From the NCBI RefSeq assembly GCF_012972705.2, contig NZ_JABCSC020000006.1, forward strand, positions 62,001 to 126,000: a DNA stretch of 64,000 nucleotides. The letters run 5' to 3'. The position numbers and the translations under genes are program-made. Source of the DNA: Uliginosibacterium aquaticum (lineage in GTDB: Bacteria > Pseudomonadota > Gammaproteobacteria > Burkholderiales > Rhodocyclaceae). The notes under the pieces are model-generated. The model did no database searches. It saw only the letters and a program-made list of their open reading frames with translations, and had not been told where the DNA came from. Of this stretch, positions 43,042 through 52,013 are shown piece by piece; the stretch's first letter is position 1; every line of letters starts with the position of its first letter.

Positions 43042-44559
43042 ATGGCCACCATCAAGCAAGCCGACCTGATCGACAGCGTTGCCGCCGCACTCCAGTACAT
43101 CAGCTATTACCACCCGGTTGACTACATCAAGGGCCTCGCCCGTGCCTACGAGATGGAAGCCAGCCCGGCCGCCAAGGACGCGATGGCACAGATCCTGATC
43201 AACTCGCGCATGTGTGCCGAAGGCCATCGCCCGATCTGTCAGGACACCGGCATTGTCACGGTCTTCCTCAAGGTCGGCATGAACGTGCAGTGGGAAGGCT
43301 TCACCGGCAGCCTCGAAGACGCCATCAACGAAGGCGTGCGCCGCGCCTACAACCATCCGGACAACAAGCTGCGCGCCTCGGTGCTGGCCGATCCGGCCGG
43401 CAAGCGTACGAACACCCGCGACAACACGCCGGCCGTGATCAACATGAGCATCGTGCCGGGCGACAAGGTGGATGTGATCGTCGCCGCCAAGGGCGGTGGC
43501 TCGGAAGCCAAGTCCAAATTTGCGATGCTCAACCCCTCGGATTCCATCGTCGACTGGGTGCTCAAAACCGTGCCGACCATGGGCGCCGGCTGGTGCCCGC
43601 CGGGCATGCTCGGCATCGGTATCGGCGGCACGGCTGAAAAGGCCATGCTGCTGGCCAAAGAGGCGCTGATGGAGCCGATCGACATCCTCGACCTGATCGC
43701 CCGTGGCCCGAGCAATCGCGCCGAAGAGCTGCGCATCGAGCTGTACGAAAAGGTCAATGCTCTTGGCATTGGCGCGCAAGGCCTCGGTGGCCTGACCACC
43801 GTGCTGGACGTGAAGATCCTCGACTACCCGACCCACGCCGCCAACCTGCCGGTGGCGATGATCCCGAACTGTGCCGCCACCCGCCACGCCCACTTCGAGC
43901 TGGATGGCTCCGGCCCGGTCTACCTCGATCCGCCTTCGCTGGAAGACTGGCCGAGCCTCACCTATGACGCCTCCAAGGGCAAACGCGTCAATCTCGATAC
44001 GGTGACGCGCGAAGAAGTCGCCTCGTGGAAGCCGGGCGACGTGCTGCTGCTGAACGGCAAGATGCTCACCGGCCGCGACGCCGCGCACAAGCGCATGACC
44101 GACATGCTCAACAAGGGTGAAAAGCTGCCGGTGGATCTGGCGGGCAAGTTCATTTACTACGTCGGCCCGGTTGATCCGGTGGCGGGCGAAGTCGTCGGCC
44201 CGGCTGGCCCAACCACCGCCACGCGCATGGACAAGTTCACCGAGCAGGTACTGGCCGAAACCGGCTTGCTGGGCATGATCGGCAAGTCCGAGCGCGGCCC
44301 GGTCGCCATCGAAGCCATCAAGAAGCACCAGTCGGTGTACCTGATGGCCGTGGGCGGCGCCGCCTACCTCGTCTCCAAGGCGATCAAGGCCGCGCGCGTG
44401 CTGGCCTTTGAAGACCTCGGCATGGAAGCCATTTACGAATTCACCGTGCAGGACATGCCGGTGACCGTGGCCGTGGATTCCACCGGCATCTCGGTGCATG
44501 AGACCGGGCCGAAGGAATGGCAATCGCGCATCAGCCAGATCGGCGTGAAAACGATCTGA
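43042..44559 (+). CDS. Fumarate hydratase class I (iron-sulfur, homodimeric)
   Basis: A 505-residue [4Fe-4S] fumarase of the TCA cycle. Cluster cysteines are in HRPICQDTG, GAGWCPPGMLG and IPNCAATRHAHF. The C-terminal beta domain carries KFIYYVGPVDPV and GPTTATRMDKF. It fuses the alpha and beta parts found as separate subunits in some bacteria. GAGAGAA precedes ATG 43042. A strong terminator follows. Confidence 0.95.
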   Translation: MATIKQADLIDSVAAALQYISYYHPVDYIKGLARAYEMEASPAAKDAMAQILINSRMCAEGHRPICQDTGIVTVFLKVGMNVQWEGFTGSLEDAINEGVRRAYNHPDNKLRASVLADPAGKRTNTRDNTPAVINMSIVPGDKVDVIVAAKGGGSEAKSKFAMLNPSDSIVDWVLKTVPTMGAGWCPPGMLGIGIGGTAEKAMLLAKEALMEPIDILDLIARGPSNRAEELRIELYEKVNALGIGAQGLGGLTTVLDVKILDYPTHAANLPVAMIPNCAATRHAHFELDGSGPVYLDPPSLEDWPSLTYDASKGKRVNLDTVTREEVASWKPGDVLLLNGKMLTGRDAAHKRMTDMLNKGEKLPVDLAGKFIYYVGPVDPVAGEVVGPAGPTTATRMDKFTEQVLAETGLLGMIGKSERGPVAIEAIKKHQSVYLMAVGGAAYLVSKAIKAARVLAFEDLGMEAIYEFTVQDMPVTVAVDSTGISVHETGPKEWQSRISQIGVKTI

Positions 44560-44573
44560 GCCTCACCCACCCG

Positions 44574-44599
44574 AAAGCCCGCAGCGATGCGGGCTTTTT
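44574..44599 (+). terminator. Fumarase terminator
   Basis: A 10-bp perfect stem (44574-44583 with 44588-44597), GCGA tetraloop and T run, 14 bases after the fumarase stop. Confidence 0.92.
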
Positions 44600-44622
44600 C
44601 ATGCAGTGGCAAAATTCCACCC

Positions 44623-44871
44623 ATGAAGCGCTTCGAATTCCGCCTCGACATCAGCCCCACCCAATACCTCGCCTATTACCGTGGCGAGGTACTGCAGGTG
44701 GTGGTGACGCTGGCCAACGGCCAGACCATGAGCTTTCCGGCCGGGCTGCTGCGCGAATTCGTGCTGGCCGACGGTATCCACGGCGACTTCGTGCTCACCT
44801 GCGACGATCACAACAAGGGCGCCAGGCTCAGCCGCAGGCCGCGACCGCGCTCGATCCGGGTGCGCGCCTGA
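44623..44871 (+). CDS. DUF2835 family small protein
   Basis: An 82-residue soluble protein. The DUF2835 pattern is clear: YLAYYRGEVLQVVVTLANGQ, then SFPAGLLREFVLADGIHGDF and a basic C-terminus. Function is unknown. The start at 44623 is preferred since the longer frame runs through the fumarase terminator. Confidence 0.8.
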   Translation: MKRFEFRLDISPTQYLAYYRGEVLQVVVTLANGQTMSFPAGLLREFVLADGIHGDFVLTCDDHNKGARLSRRPRPRSIRVRA

Positions 44872-44882
44872 GGCCTGCTTGC

Positions 44883-45092
44883 TCAGGGGCGCAGGCAGTG
44901 CTGGTCGGCCTGGCAGGCGAGTTGGCGGGCGCGCTGCAGATCGCGTTCCTGTTCCTGACCGACCATCCAGCCAGCCACGTAAGCGACGACCAGCAAGCCC
45001 AGCAGCATGGCCGCCAGGTGCGACAGGCTGAAAGCCGGCAGGCGCCAGCCTGGCAGGCTGGCGAGGGAGCGGGGTGCGTTATCGGGATGCAT
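44883..45092 (-). CDS. Small single-pass membrane protein
   Basis: A 69-residue protein with one membrane helix (AAMLLGLLVVAYVAGWMVG) followed by a charged tail with two cysteines. GGAGG seven bases before ATG 45092 strongly supports expression. It starts 34 bases after the emrB-type stop on the same strand, so it may be the last gene of the efflux operon. No family recognised. Confidence 0.7.
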   Translation of the reverse strand: MHPDNAPRSLASLPGWRLPAFSLSHLAAMLLGLLVVAYVAGWMVGQEQERDLQRARQLACQADQHCLRP

Positions 45093-45126
45093 GAGCTGTC
45101 CTCCGTAGTTCAGATTCATCAATTCA

Positions 45127-46686
45127 TCAGTGCGAGGCCGAGGGATCCACGGCGCGCGTGGCGCGCGGGGCTAGCCAGATGCTGCAGGCCGCCACGAACA
45201 GGATCACGGCGATCAGCATGAACAGCTGGTTGGTGGCGAGCATCACGCTCTGGCCTTCGACCAGACGTTCGAGCGCGCCGAGGGCGCCCGGGTCTTGCAG
45301 GGCATGGGCGGCCGAGCCGAGCGGATCTAGCTGGCTGGCGATGCCGGCCTGATTCACCGGATCGAGCGTGGCTACCATGTCGGCGCGGTTGAACTGGATG
45401 CGGTCTTCCCAGCTGGCGGTGGTCAGCGAGGTGGCAAAGGCGCCGGCGAGCGTGCGCAGGAAGTTCATCAGGCCGGCGGCCGAGGCGGTCTCGCGTTCCT
45501 CTACGCTGCCCAGGATCTGGCCGGTGAGCGGCACGAAGAAGAAGGGCATGCCGATGCCCATCACCAGCAGCGGCAGGGCGACCTGCCAGTAGGTCATGTC
45601 GGTGGTGCCGAAAGCGCGCCACAGGGTGACCGTGCCGAGCCAGGAGACGCCGAAGAAGACCAGCGGACGCGAGTCGATCTTGCTCGAGAGCATCGCTGCG
45701 AAGGGCGCGCACAGTACCGCCAGCACGCCGCTCCAGGCCGTGGCCATGCCCGACCAGGTGGCGGTGTAACCCATGTGCTGCTGCAGCCACAGCGGGGTCA
45801 GCACATTGGCGCCGAAGAAAGCGCCGAAGGCCAGCACCAGCGTGAGCACGCCGAAGGAATAGCCGCGATGGCGGAACACCCGCAGGTCTACGATCGGGTG
45901 GCGCTCGTTGAGCTCCCAGATCAGGAAGGCAGCGAAGCCGATCACGGCCACGATGGCGAGGCCTACGATGAGTGGTGAGGAAAACCAGTCCAGATTCTTG
46001 CCTTCGTCGAGCATGATCTGCAGCGCGCCGACCCAGATGATCAGCAGGGCGAGGCCAACCGTGTCGATCGGCGCCTTTTCCAGACCAGTCTCGTAACGCT
46101 TGAGCAGGCCCCAGCCGAACCAGGCGCAGAGCAGGGCGATCGGCACATTGATGTAGAAGATCCAGGACCAGTGGCTCTGATCGCAGATCACCCCGCCCAC
46201 GATGGGGCCGAGAATCGGGGCGACCAGGGTGGTCATGGCCCAGATCGCTGTGGCTGCCGCGGCCTTGTCCTTCGGGAAGATGCGCAGCAGCAGGGTTTGC
46301 GACAGCGGCATGAGCGGGCCACCGGCCAGCCCCTGTAGCACGCGCGCGCCCACCAGCATGCCCAGCGAGTTGGAGAAGCCGCACAACAGGGATGCGAGGC
46401 CGAACAGGGCCATGGAAGTCACGAACACGCGCACCGCGCCGAAGCGCCCGGCCAGCCAGCCGGTGAGCGGTACGGTAATGGCCTCGGCCACCGCGTAGGA
46501 GGTGATCACCCAGGTGCCTTGGCTGCTGGTGACGCCGAGACTGCCGGCGATCGTGGCGACCGACACGTTGGCGATGGTCATGTCCAGCACGGCGATGAAG
46601 TTCGCCAGTGCCAGCACCAATGCGCCGACAATCAGCATGCCCCCGCGCAGGGGCTGCTCGCCGTTGGGGAGAAGAGCCTGATTCAT
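45127..46686 (-). CDS. DHA2-family MFS multidrug exporter (EmrB type)
   Basis: A 519-residue inner-membrane transporter with fourteen predicted segments. TM1 has FIAVLDMTIANVSVATIAGSL (motif D1), and motif C is GARVLQGLAGGPLMPLSQTLLL in TM5. It also has WLAGRFGAVRVFV (motif A), and the C-terminal segment before the last helix includes SVMLATNQLFML. It works with the adjacent EmrA-type adaptor (10-base gap) and NodT-type outer-membrane channel to pump hydrophobic drugs across both membranes. Confidence 0.94.
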   Translation of the reverse strand: MNQALLPNGEQPLRGGMLIVGALVLALANFIAVLDMTIANVSVATIAGSLGVTSSQGTWVITSYAVAEAITVPLTGWLAGRFGAVRVFVTSMALFGLASLLCGFSNSLGMLVGARVLQGLAGGPLMPLSQTLLLRIFPKDKAAAATAIWAMTTLVAPILGPIVGGVICDQSHWSWIFYINVPIALLCAWFGWGLLKRYETGLEKAPIDTVGLALLIIWVGALQIMLDEGKNLDWFSSPLIVGLAIVAVIGFAAFLIWELNERHPIVDLRVFRHRGYSFGVLTLVLAFGAFFGANVLTPLWLQQHMGYTATWSGMATAWSGVLAVLCAPFAAMLSSKIDSRPLVFFGVSWLGTVTLWRAFGTTDMTYWQVALPLLVMGIGMPFFFVPLTGQILGSVEERETASAAGLMNFLRTLAGAFATSLTTASWEDRIQFNRADMVATLDPVNQAGIASQLDPLGSAAHALQDPGALGALERLVEGQSVMLATNQLFMLIAVILFVAACSIWLAPRATRAVDPSASH

Positions 46687-46696
46687 GGGGCGGTGC

Positions 46697-47860
46697 TCAG
46701 TTGGTGCTGCTGCGGGTGTCGATGGTGGCGTGCATGGAGAGGCCGACCTGCAAGGGGTGGGCTGCCAGATCGGTCGGGTCGAGCTCGATGCGCACCGGCA
46801 GGCGCTGCACCACCTTGATCCAGTTGCCGCTGGCGTTCTGCGCCGGGATGGCGGCGAAGGCAGCGCCGGTGCCGCCGGAGAAGCCGGCCACGGTGCCGTG
46901 ATAAGTCACCTTGTCGCCATAGATGTCGGCGCGCAGCTCAACCTTCTGGCCTACGCGCACGTCCTGAAGCTGGACTTCCTTGTAGTTCGCATCGACGTGC
47001 ATGCGCGCCACCGGCACCACCGAGAGCAGGCTGGCACCGGCCTGCACGCGCTGGCCCACCTGCACCGCGCGGCGTGCCACCACGCCATCCACCGGCGCGC
47101 GGACCACGGTGCGCTGCAGGTCGACCAGGGCCTGATCGCGGCGGGCGCGAGCGAGCGCCACTTCGGGGTTGGTCTCGAGCGTGCTGTCGTCGATCAGCAC
47201 TGAGTTCGCTTCACGCGAGCCGACGGCGGCGGCGCGGTTGGCGCGGGCCTGGGCGGCGCCGGCCTTGGCCGCAGCCAGTGCAGCCTGGGCCGCATCGAAG
47301 CTGTTGCGGGCGCGGCTCAGCTCTTCGCCGGAGACCGAGCCGGAGCCGGCCAGGGCTTCGCGGCGACGCAGATCGATACCGGCGCGTTCGAAATCGGACT
47401 CGGCCGAAGCGAGTTGGGCGGCGGCGCGCTGTTCGTCGGCCGCCCGCGCGGCGATCTGGGCCGAGAGGCCGCTATCGGTGGCCTGGTAGCCGCGCACCTT
47501 GCGCACTGCGCGGCCATATTCGGCTTCGGCCTGGGCCAGCGCCAGACGCGCATCGGTGTCGTCGATCACGATCAGCACATCGCCGGCCTTCACGGCCTGG
47601 GTATCGCTGACCTTCACTTCGCGCACGGTGCCGCCGACGGCGGGGGTGACCTGGGCAATCTCGGCGGCGGCATAGGCGTTGTCGGTGGTGACGAAGTGTG
47701 AGGCGTAGAGACCGTAGTAGAGGCTGTAGCCGACAACAGCCAGTGCTACGACGCCGCCGAGTGCGGTGAACAGGGTTTTGCGGCGCTGGCCGTTGCGGGC
47801 ATCGATGGCGAGGTCTTCTTCGCTGACGGCGTGGATCTTGGCGGTGGAGGTCTGGGACAT
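46697..47860 (-). CDS. EmrA-type membrane fusion protein (HlyD family)
   Basis: A 387-residue periplasmic adaptor. It has a cytoplasmic N-terminus, one membrane helix (TLFTALGGVVALAVVGYSLYYG), then FVTTDNAYAAAEIAQVTPAVGGTV as the lipoyl half-motif. A long Ala-rich coiled-coil hairpin (about residues 110-200) and the second lipoyl half (VVRAPVDGVVARRAVQVGQ) follow. ATG 47860 with AAGGA upstream is preferred to an earlier in-frame ATG. It links the EmrB-type pump to the NodT-type channel. Confidence 0.93.
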   Translation of the reverse strand: MSQTSTAKIHAVSEEDLAIDARNGQRRKTLFTALGGVVALAVVGYSLYYGLYASHFVTTDNAYAAAEIAQVTPAVGGTVREVKVSDTQAVKAGDVLIVIDDTDARLALAQAEAEYGRAVRKVRGYQATDSGLSAQIAARAADEQRAAAQLASAESDFERAGIDLRRREALAGSGSVSGEELSRARNSFDAAQAALAAAKAGAAQARANRAAAVGSREANSVLIDDSTLETNPEVALARARRDQALVDLQRTVVRAPVDGVVARRAVQVGQRVQAGASLLSVVPVARMHVDANYKEVQLQDVRVGQKVELRADIYGDKVTYHGTVAGFSGGTGAAFAAIPAQNASGNWIKVVQRLPVRIELDPTDLAAHPLQVGLSMHATIDTRSSTN

Positions 47861-47907
47861 GATGGTTTTCCTTGAATTCGGGTCGATATCGTTCAAAAGT
47901 CGCTGGG

Positions 47908-47925
47908 TTCCCGCCTGCGCGGGAA
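47908..47925. repeat. Short hairpin repeat resembling dRS3-type elements
   Basis: TTCCCGC and GCGGGAA around CTGC lie in the 72-base gap between the channel and adaptor genes. The same core occurs as a dispersed repeat in Neisseria and other Betaproteobacteria. Here it may stabilise or attenuate the operon mRNA. Confidence 0.45.
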
Positions 47926-47932
47926 TGACGGT

Positions 47933-49384
47933 TCAGTTGTGCTGGTAGCCGCCGCCGAGGGCACGCACCAGGGCCACGTCGAGGCTGAAGGCGCGCGACT
48001 GCAGGTCGGTCAGGCCGCGCAGGCTGCTGAGCATCGCGTCTTCGGCGCTGAGCACGTCGAGGTAGTTCGAGAGGCCGCCGTCATAGCGGTTGCGGGCGAT
48101 CTGCCATGCCTGTTTCGCAGCGCCGAACGCCGCTTCGCCACGCTCCAGACGCGGTGCCAAGGCACGCTGGCTCACCGCCGCATCGGCCACTTCACGCAGC
48201 GCCTGGGTCACGGTGCTGTCGTAGTTCGCCACGGATTCCTCGTAGTCGGCGCGGCGGCTCTTGTACTGCGCCTGCAGGCGGCCGCTGTCGAAGATCGGCA
48301 GGGAGATAGCCGGGCCGACCGCGCCGATGTCCGAACCAGACTTGAAGAGCTGGTCCAGCCCCAGGGATTGCACGCCGATGAAGGCGGAGAGATTCACGTT
48401 CGGGTAGAACTCGGCCTTGGCCGAATCGATGCGCTTGGCAGCGGCTTCGGCGCGCAGGCGGGCGGCGATCACGTCCGGGCGGCGGCCCAGTAATTCCAGC
48501 GCGAGCTGGCCGGGCAGGCCTGGCGCATGGTCGAGGCGGATTGTCGGGCGGGCGATGGCGAGGCCACGGTCCGGGCCGGCACCAAGCAGTGCGGCGAGGT
48601 AATTGCGCTGCAGGGCGATGCTCTCGTCGGCGGCCAGCAGATCGCCTTCAGCCGCGGCCTGGCGGGCTTCGGCGCCACGCACGCTGCCCAGGGTTTCGAG
48701 GCCGTTGGTGTAGCGTTCCTGGAACAGCTGGGCGGTCTTGCTGCGCACTTCCAGCGCGGCGGCGGCGGTGTCGCGGGCGGCGTGCAGGCGGGCCAGCTCG
48801 GCGTAGCCACTGGCAATCGAGCTCGACAGCAGCAGCGCGGCCTGGGCGGCATCGGCGGCAGCGGCTTCGCGCTCGGAGGTGGCGGCAGCCACGGCGCTGC
48901 GGTTCTTGCCCCAGAAATCCAGCTCCCAGCTGAAATCCAGGCTGATCCGGCCGTAGTCGTTCCAGCCCTGCGGCGACATGCTCTTGGGCGTGAGGTAGTT
49001 GTAACTCTGTTTGGCTTCGGAAGCCGAGGCATTGGCCGTGAGCTGCGGCCCGCCGCCGGCCTGACGGGTCTGCACACCGGCTTCGGCGCGCTGCAGGCGG
49101 GCAGCAGCGGCGCGCAGGCTGGGGGCGCCGGCCAGGGCTTCTTCGATCAGGCGATCAAGCTGGGCATCAGCATAGTCATTCCACCAGCGATCCTGTGGCC
49201 AGCGTTGGGCGGGGGCGGCGAGGCTCTGCTCGGCGGACCAGTCTGCGGCAGGCTTGAGTGCGCTGAGCGGGCCGGTTTGCGGAATCTGGGCACAGGCTGC
49301 GAGGGCCAGCAGGCTGGTCAGCGCCAGGACGGTGAGGGAGGGTGAAACCCGCGCTGCAGCAGGGGTATTGGGGAGGGAGGGCAC
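47933..49384 (-). CDS. NodT-family outer-membrane efflux lipoprotein
   Basis: A 483-residue TolC-like channel. The start GTG 49384, with AAGGA seven bases upstream, yields a lipoprotein signal with lipobox LAAC. Two OEP domains follow, with PQDRWWNDYADAQLDRLIEEAL, ARLQRAEAGVQTRQAGGGP and the second-repeat LGRRPDVIAARLRAEAAAKRID. First gene of the efflux operon; its promoter faces a TetR regulator gene across overlapping promoters. Confidence 0.93.
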   Translation of the reverse strand: MPSLPNTPAAARVSPSLTVLALTSLLALAACAQIPQTGPLSALKPAADWSAEQSLAAPAQRWPQDRWWNDYADAQLDRLIEEALAGAPSLRAAAARLQRAEAGVQTRQAGGGPQLTANASASEAKQSYNYLTPKSMSPQGWNDYGRISLDFSWELDFWGKNRSAVAAATSEREAAAADAAQAALLLSSSIASGYAELARLHAARDTAAAALEVRSKTAQLFQERYTNGLETLGSVRGAEARQAAAEGDLLAADESIALQRNYLAALLGAGPDRGLAIARPTIRLDHAPGLPGQLALELLGRRPDVIAARLRAEAAAKRIDSAKAEFYPNVNLSAFIGVQSLGLDQLFKSGSDIGAVGPAISLPIFDSGRLQAQYKSRRADYEESVANYDSTVTQALREVADAAVSQRALAPRLERGEAAFGAAKQAWQIARNRYDGGLSNYLDVLSAEDAMLSSLRGLTDLQSRAFSLDVALVRALGGGYQHN

Positions 49385-49399
49385 GACGGCTTCCTTATT

Positions 49400-49458
49400 A
49401 ACTGTACTGTACGGTACAGTTTTAATTGACAGCGACGCCTTGTCAAGCAAAACTGTAC
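49400..49458. promoter_or_regulatory. Overlapping promoters and TetR operator of the efflux operon
   Basis: A perfect palindrome, AACTGTAC (49400-49407) and GTACAGTT (49414-49421), plus a third AACTGTAC at 49451-49458. Toward the efflux genes: TTGACA (complement of 49441-49446), 17 bases, AAAACT (complement of 49418-49423). Toward tetR: TTGACA (49426-49431), 17 bases, AAAACT (49449-49454). Each -10 runs into a GTAC half-site, so one repressor could shut both promoters. Confidence 0.75.
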
Positions 49459-49485
49459 GGGTGAGTTTAAAAAAAGGTTTCAGCC

Positions 49486-50094
49486 ATGCGGATCAAGTGC
49501 GAAGCACGTCGCCAGAACATTGTGGAAGTCGCCAGCGAGGTCTTCCGGGAGTTCGGCTTCGAGGCCGCCTCGATGTCCGAAATCGCGACGCGGGTAGGCG
49601 GCTCAAAGGCCACGCTGTACAGCTACTTCAGCTCCAAGGAGGAGCTGTTCGTGGCCGTGGTGCGCCAGTTTGCCGAGGCGCACATGCGCGAAATCTTCGC
49701 CCTGCTCGATCCTGCTGCGGATCTGGGCAACACGCTGCAGGTTTTCGGTGAACGCTTCCTGGGCCGGATCAGCCAGCCGGATATGGTTTGTGCGCACCGC
49801 AATCTGTTTGCGGAGGCCGGCAAGAGCAATGTGGGACGTCTGTTCTACGAGCGCGGCCCGCTCGAAGGTTTGCAGATGCTGGCCGACTTCATGCAGCAGG
49901 CGATGGCGCTGGGCAAGCTACGCAGTGAAGACAAGATGATTGCTGCCCACCATTTCCTCGGCCTGCTCAAGGCTGAGAGCCTGGAGCGCCTGCTGCTGGG
50001 CGTACAGGATGAGATCGAGCCGGCCAGCATTGCGCCGATGGTGGCACGTGCGGTGCAGGTCTTCCTGTGCGGCTATGCGCCGGCCACCGTCTGA
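49486..50094 (+). CDS. TetR-family repressor of the efflux operon
   Basis: A 202-residue regulator with the N-terminal helix-turn-helix IVEVASEVFREFGFEAASMSEIATRVGGSKATLYSYF split over residues 10-47 and a helical ligand domain. It resembles AcrR-type regulators, with a C-terminal TetR_C_7-like region (YERGPLEGLQMLADFMQQAM). It is divergent from the NodT-EmrA-EmrB operon with shared operators, so autoregulation and drug-responsive control are likely. Confidence 0.92.
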   Translation: MRIKCEARRQNIVEVASEVFREFGFEAASMSEIATRVGGSKATLYSYFSSKEELFVAVVRQFAEAHMREIFALLDPAADLGNTLQVFGERFLGRISQPDMVCAHRNLFAEAGKSNVGRLFYERGPLEGLQMLADFMQQAMALGKLRSEDKMIAAHHFLGLLKAESLERLLLGVQDEIEPASIAPMVARAVQVFLCGYAPATV

Positions 50095-50115
50095 GGTGGC
50101 CGCCGGCGGATCAGC

Positions 50116-50784
50116 TTACTTCGGCGCTGCGTCGAGTGCGTAGCGCGGGGAGCGCGGGCCGTACAGGATGCCATTGGGGCGCGCGGCCAGCAGGCGCTGG
50201 CTGGTCACACCCGCCACGCGGTGGCCCTGATCGCTGAGGGTGTTGACGATCTGGTCGACCGCCGCCTTGACCAGCATGCCGATCACGCCATTCCCGGAGT
50301 TGCCCTGATCCTCGTTGGTGGAGGCCGTGGCTGAGCCGATCCACAGCGTGTCGCCGCTGCGCAGATCGACCAGGCGGCCGCTGCAGGTGACCCGCGTGTC
50401 GCTGGAGAAGATCTGGTAGCGCGTGCCGTAGTCGGTGATCTCGATGTACATCACGGTATCCGCGCCGAAGATCTCGTGCAGTTTGGCGGGTGCCACGGCG
50501 TGGATTTCGTCGGGCTGGGTCAGGCCGTTCTGGCGGAAGGTTTCATCCACCACGGTGACCGGATAAACGTAGTAGCCAGACTCGGCCAGTGGGTAGCTGA
50601 CGTAGGACATCACGCTGTTGCTGGCCTTGATGTCCGGTGACTTGTTCACCGGTGGCAGAACCAGAATGGAGCGCGGCTGGGCGCGCCGGAAGGCTGTGTA
50701 GTCATAGGCTTGCGGCGAGGTGGCGCAACCGGTGGCGAGCGCAGCCAAGGCCAGCAGCAGGGCGAGCTTCAGGATGCGGATCAT
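50116..50784 (-). CDS. GNA1162 family (DUF799) lipoprotein
   Basis: A 222-residue lipoprotein with lipobox ATGC. Family motifs: ILVLPPVNKSPDIKASNSVMSYVSYPLAESGYYV split over residues 40-73, IFGADTVMYIEITDYGTRYQI, and GSGDTL-like turns. The family is named from meningococcal antigen GNA1162. Its ATG overlaps the stop of the upstream DUF4810 gene (ATGA), giving translational coupling. Third gene of a lipoprotein trio. Confidence 0.9.
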   Translation of the reverse strand: MIRILKLALLLALAALATGCATSPQAYDYTAFRRAQPRSILVLPPVNKSPDIKASNSVMSYVSYPLAESGYYVYPVTVVDETFRQNGLTQPDEIHAVAPAKLHEIFGADTVMYIEITDYGTRYQIFSSDTRVTCSGRLVDLRSGDTLWIGSATASTNEDQGNSGNGVIGMLVKAAVDQIVNTLSDQGHRVAGVTSQRLLAARPNGILYGPRSPRYALDAAPK

Positions 50785-51143
50785 GCTTTGCCTCCGGCCA
50801 GTTTGCGCAGCAGGAAATCCATATACGCGGCCGATTCCGGGAACAGGGTCTTCTCGGTTTCAAAGGCCTGGCGCGCCAGTTCCGGCTTGCCCTCGTTGAT
50901 CTGCAGCAGCCCCAGGTGGGCGTAGAAGCCGGGTGGCACGGATTTGTTGGCGGCCTTGGCTTCTTCGATGATCTTCTGCAGGGCGAGGATCTGCTCGGGG
51001 TGACTGCTGCCCTCGTTCTTCAGATAGGCATACAGCTGCGGCTGATAGTCCCCCCAGTAGTAGAGTGTGGGCGTGCGGGTGGCACAGCCGCCCGCCAGCA
51101 GGGCGGCCAGCAGCAGGCCGCCGAGTGTGGTCTTGATTCGCAT
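50781..51143 (-). CDS. DUF4810 lipoprotein
   Basis: A 120-residue lipoprotein with lipobox AGGC, then YYWGDYQPQLYAYLK and a tetratricopeptide-like helix pair (YAHLGLLQINEGKPELARQAF), typical of DUF4810. ATG 51143 is preferred to a GTG three codons earlier. Middle gene of the trio; 15 bases separate it from the CsgG-type gene. Confidence 0.88.
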   Translation of the reverse strand: MRIKTTLGGLLLAALLAGGCATRTPTLYYWGDYQPQLYAYLKNEGSSHPEQILALQKIIEEAKAANKSVPPGFYAHLGLLQINEGKPELARQAFETEKTLFPESAAYMDFLLRKLAGGKA

Positions 51144-51158
51144 CGGAAGCACGTGCCT

Positions 51159-51830
51159 TTACTGGGCGGGGCGCCAGGCGCCGCTCTCGACGCCGCGCAC
51201 GAGATTGTTCACCGCTTCGCGGATGGCCAGATCCAGCACCTTGCCGTTGAGGGTCGAGTCGTAGCTGGCGGTGCCGCCGAAGCCGACCACCTCGCGGTTG
51301 GACAGGCTGTACTCGCCAGCGCCCTGCACCGAATAGACCACTTCAGAAGTCAGCACGTTGACCACGTTCAGATTCACCTTGGCGTAGGCCACCTGCTCAC
51401 GGCCACGGCCCAGGATGCCGAAGAGCTGCATATCGCCGACTTCCTTGCGGCCGAACTCGCTGACGTCGCCCGTCACCACGTAATCGGCACCCTTGAGGCT
51501 CTGCGTCTGCTTGTTGATATGGGCTTCCTGAGCGATTTCCTTCATGTTGTCGCGATCCAGCACGACGAAGCGGCCAGTCTGCTGCAGATGGGTGATCAGG
51601 ATGGTCTTGGCCTGGCCGCCGAGGCGGTCGACGTTGTCGGAGAACACGCCGCGCAGATAGCTCGAACGGTTGTCGAACTTGCCGACCGACAGCGGGCTGC
51701 GTGCGCCGGCATAGGGCTGGTTGGCGGTTTCGACCTTGGCTACGGCCAGGCTGCGGGAGGATTCGGTAGCGCAGCCGGCCAGCGTGCACAGGGCGGCCAG
51801 CAGCAGCGGGAAGAAGGAAAATTTTGTCAT
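51159..51830 (-). CDS. CsgG/HfaB-family lipoprotein
   Basis: A 223-residue lipoprotein (lipobox LAGC) with the CsgG-like core: LSVGKFDNRSSYLRG, ITHLQQTGRFVVLDRDNMKEI, GADYVVTGDVSEFGRK and VVNVLTSEVVYSVQGAGE. CsgG forms the curli secretion pore, but shorter relatives in this three-gene context act as envelope lipoproteins of unclear role. First gene of the conserved CsgG-DUF4810-GNA1162 set known from Neisseria and other Proteobacteria. No curli subunit genes nearby. Confidence 0.9.
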   Translation of the reverse strand: MTKFSFFPLLLAALCTLAGCATESSRSLAVAKVETANQPYAGARSPLSVGKFDNRSSYLRGVFSDNVDRLGGQAKTILITHLQQTGRFVVLDRDNMKEIAQEAHINKQTQSLKGADYVVTGDVSEFGRKEVGDMQLFGILGRGREQVAYAKVNLNVVNVLTSEVVYSVQGAGEYSLSNREVVGFGGTASYDSTLNGKVLDLAIREAVNNLVRGVESGAWRPAQ

Positions 51831-52013
51831 ATTCGGGTCCTCGACAAGGGGGGCGCCGGCATCGGCAGGCCGCGCGGAGCCCCGCAGCATACCTGATCGC
51901 TATGCCAAGCCCGGCATACGGTGCCTGACGGCAAGCTGACCATCGGTGAAGTCCTGCGTAGAGAGGCGAGCGGAAGCTGCTAGAAAGAGGGATCTGCCCC
52001 CAAGGAAGTTTTC

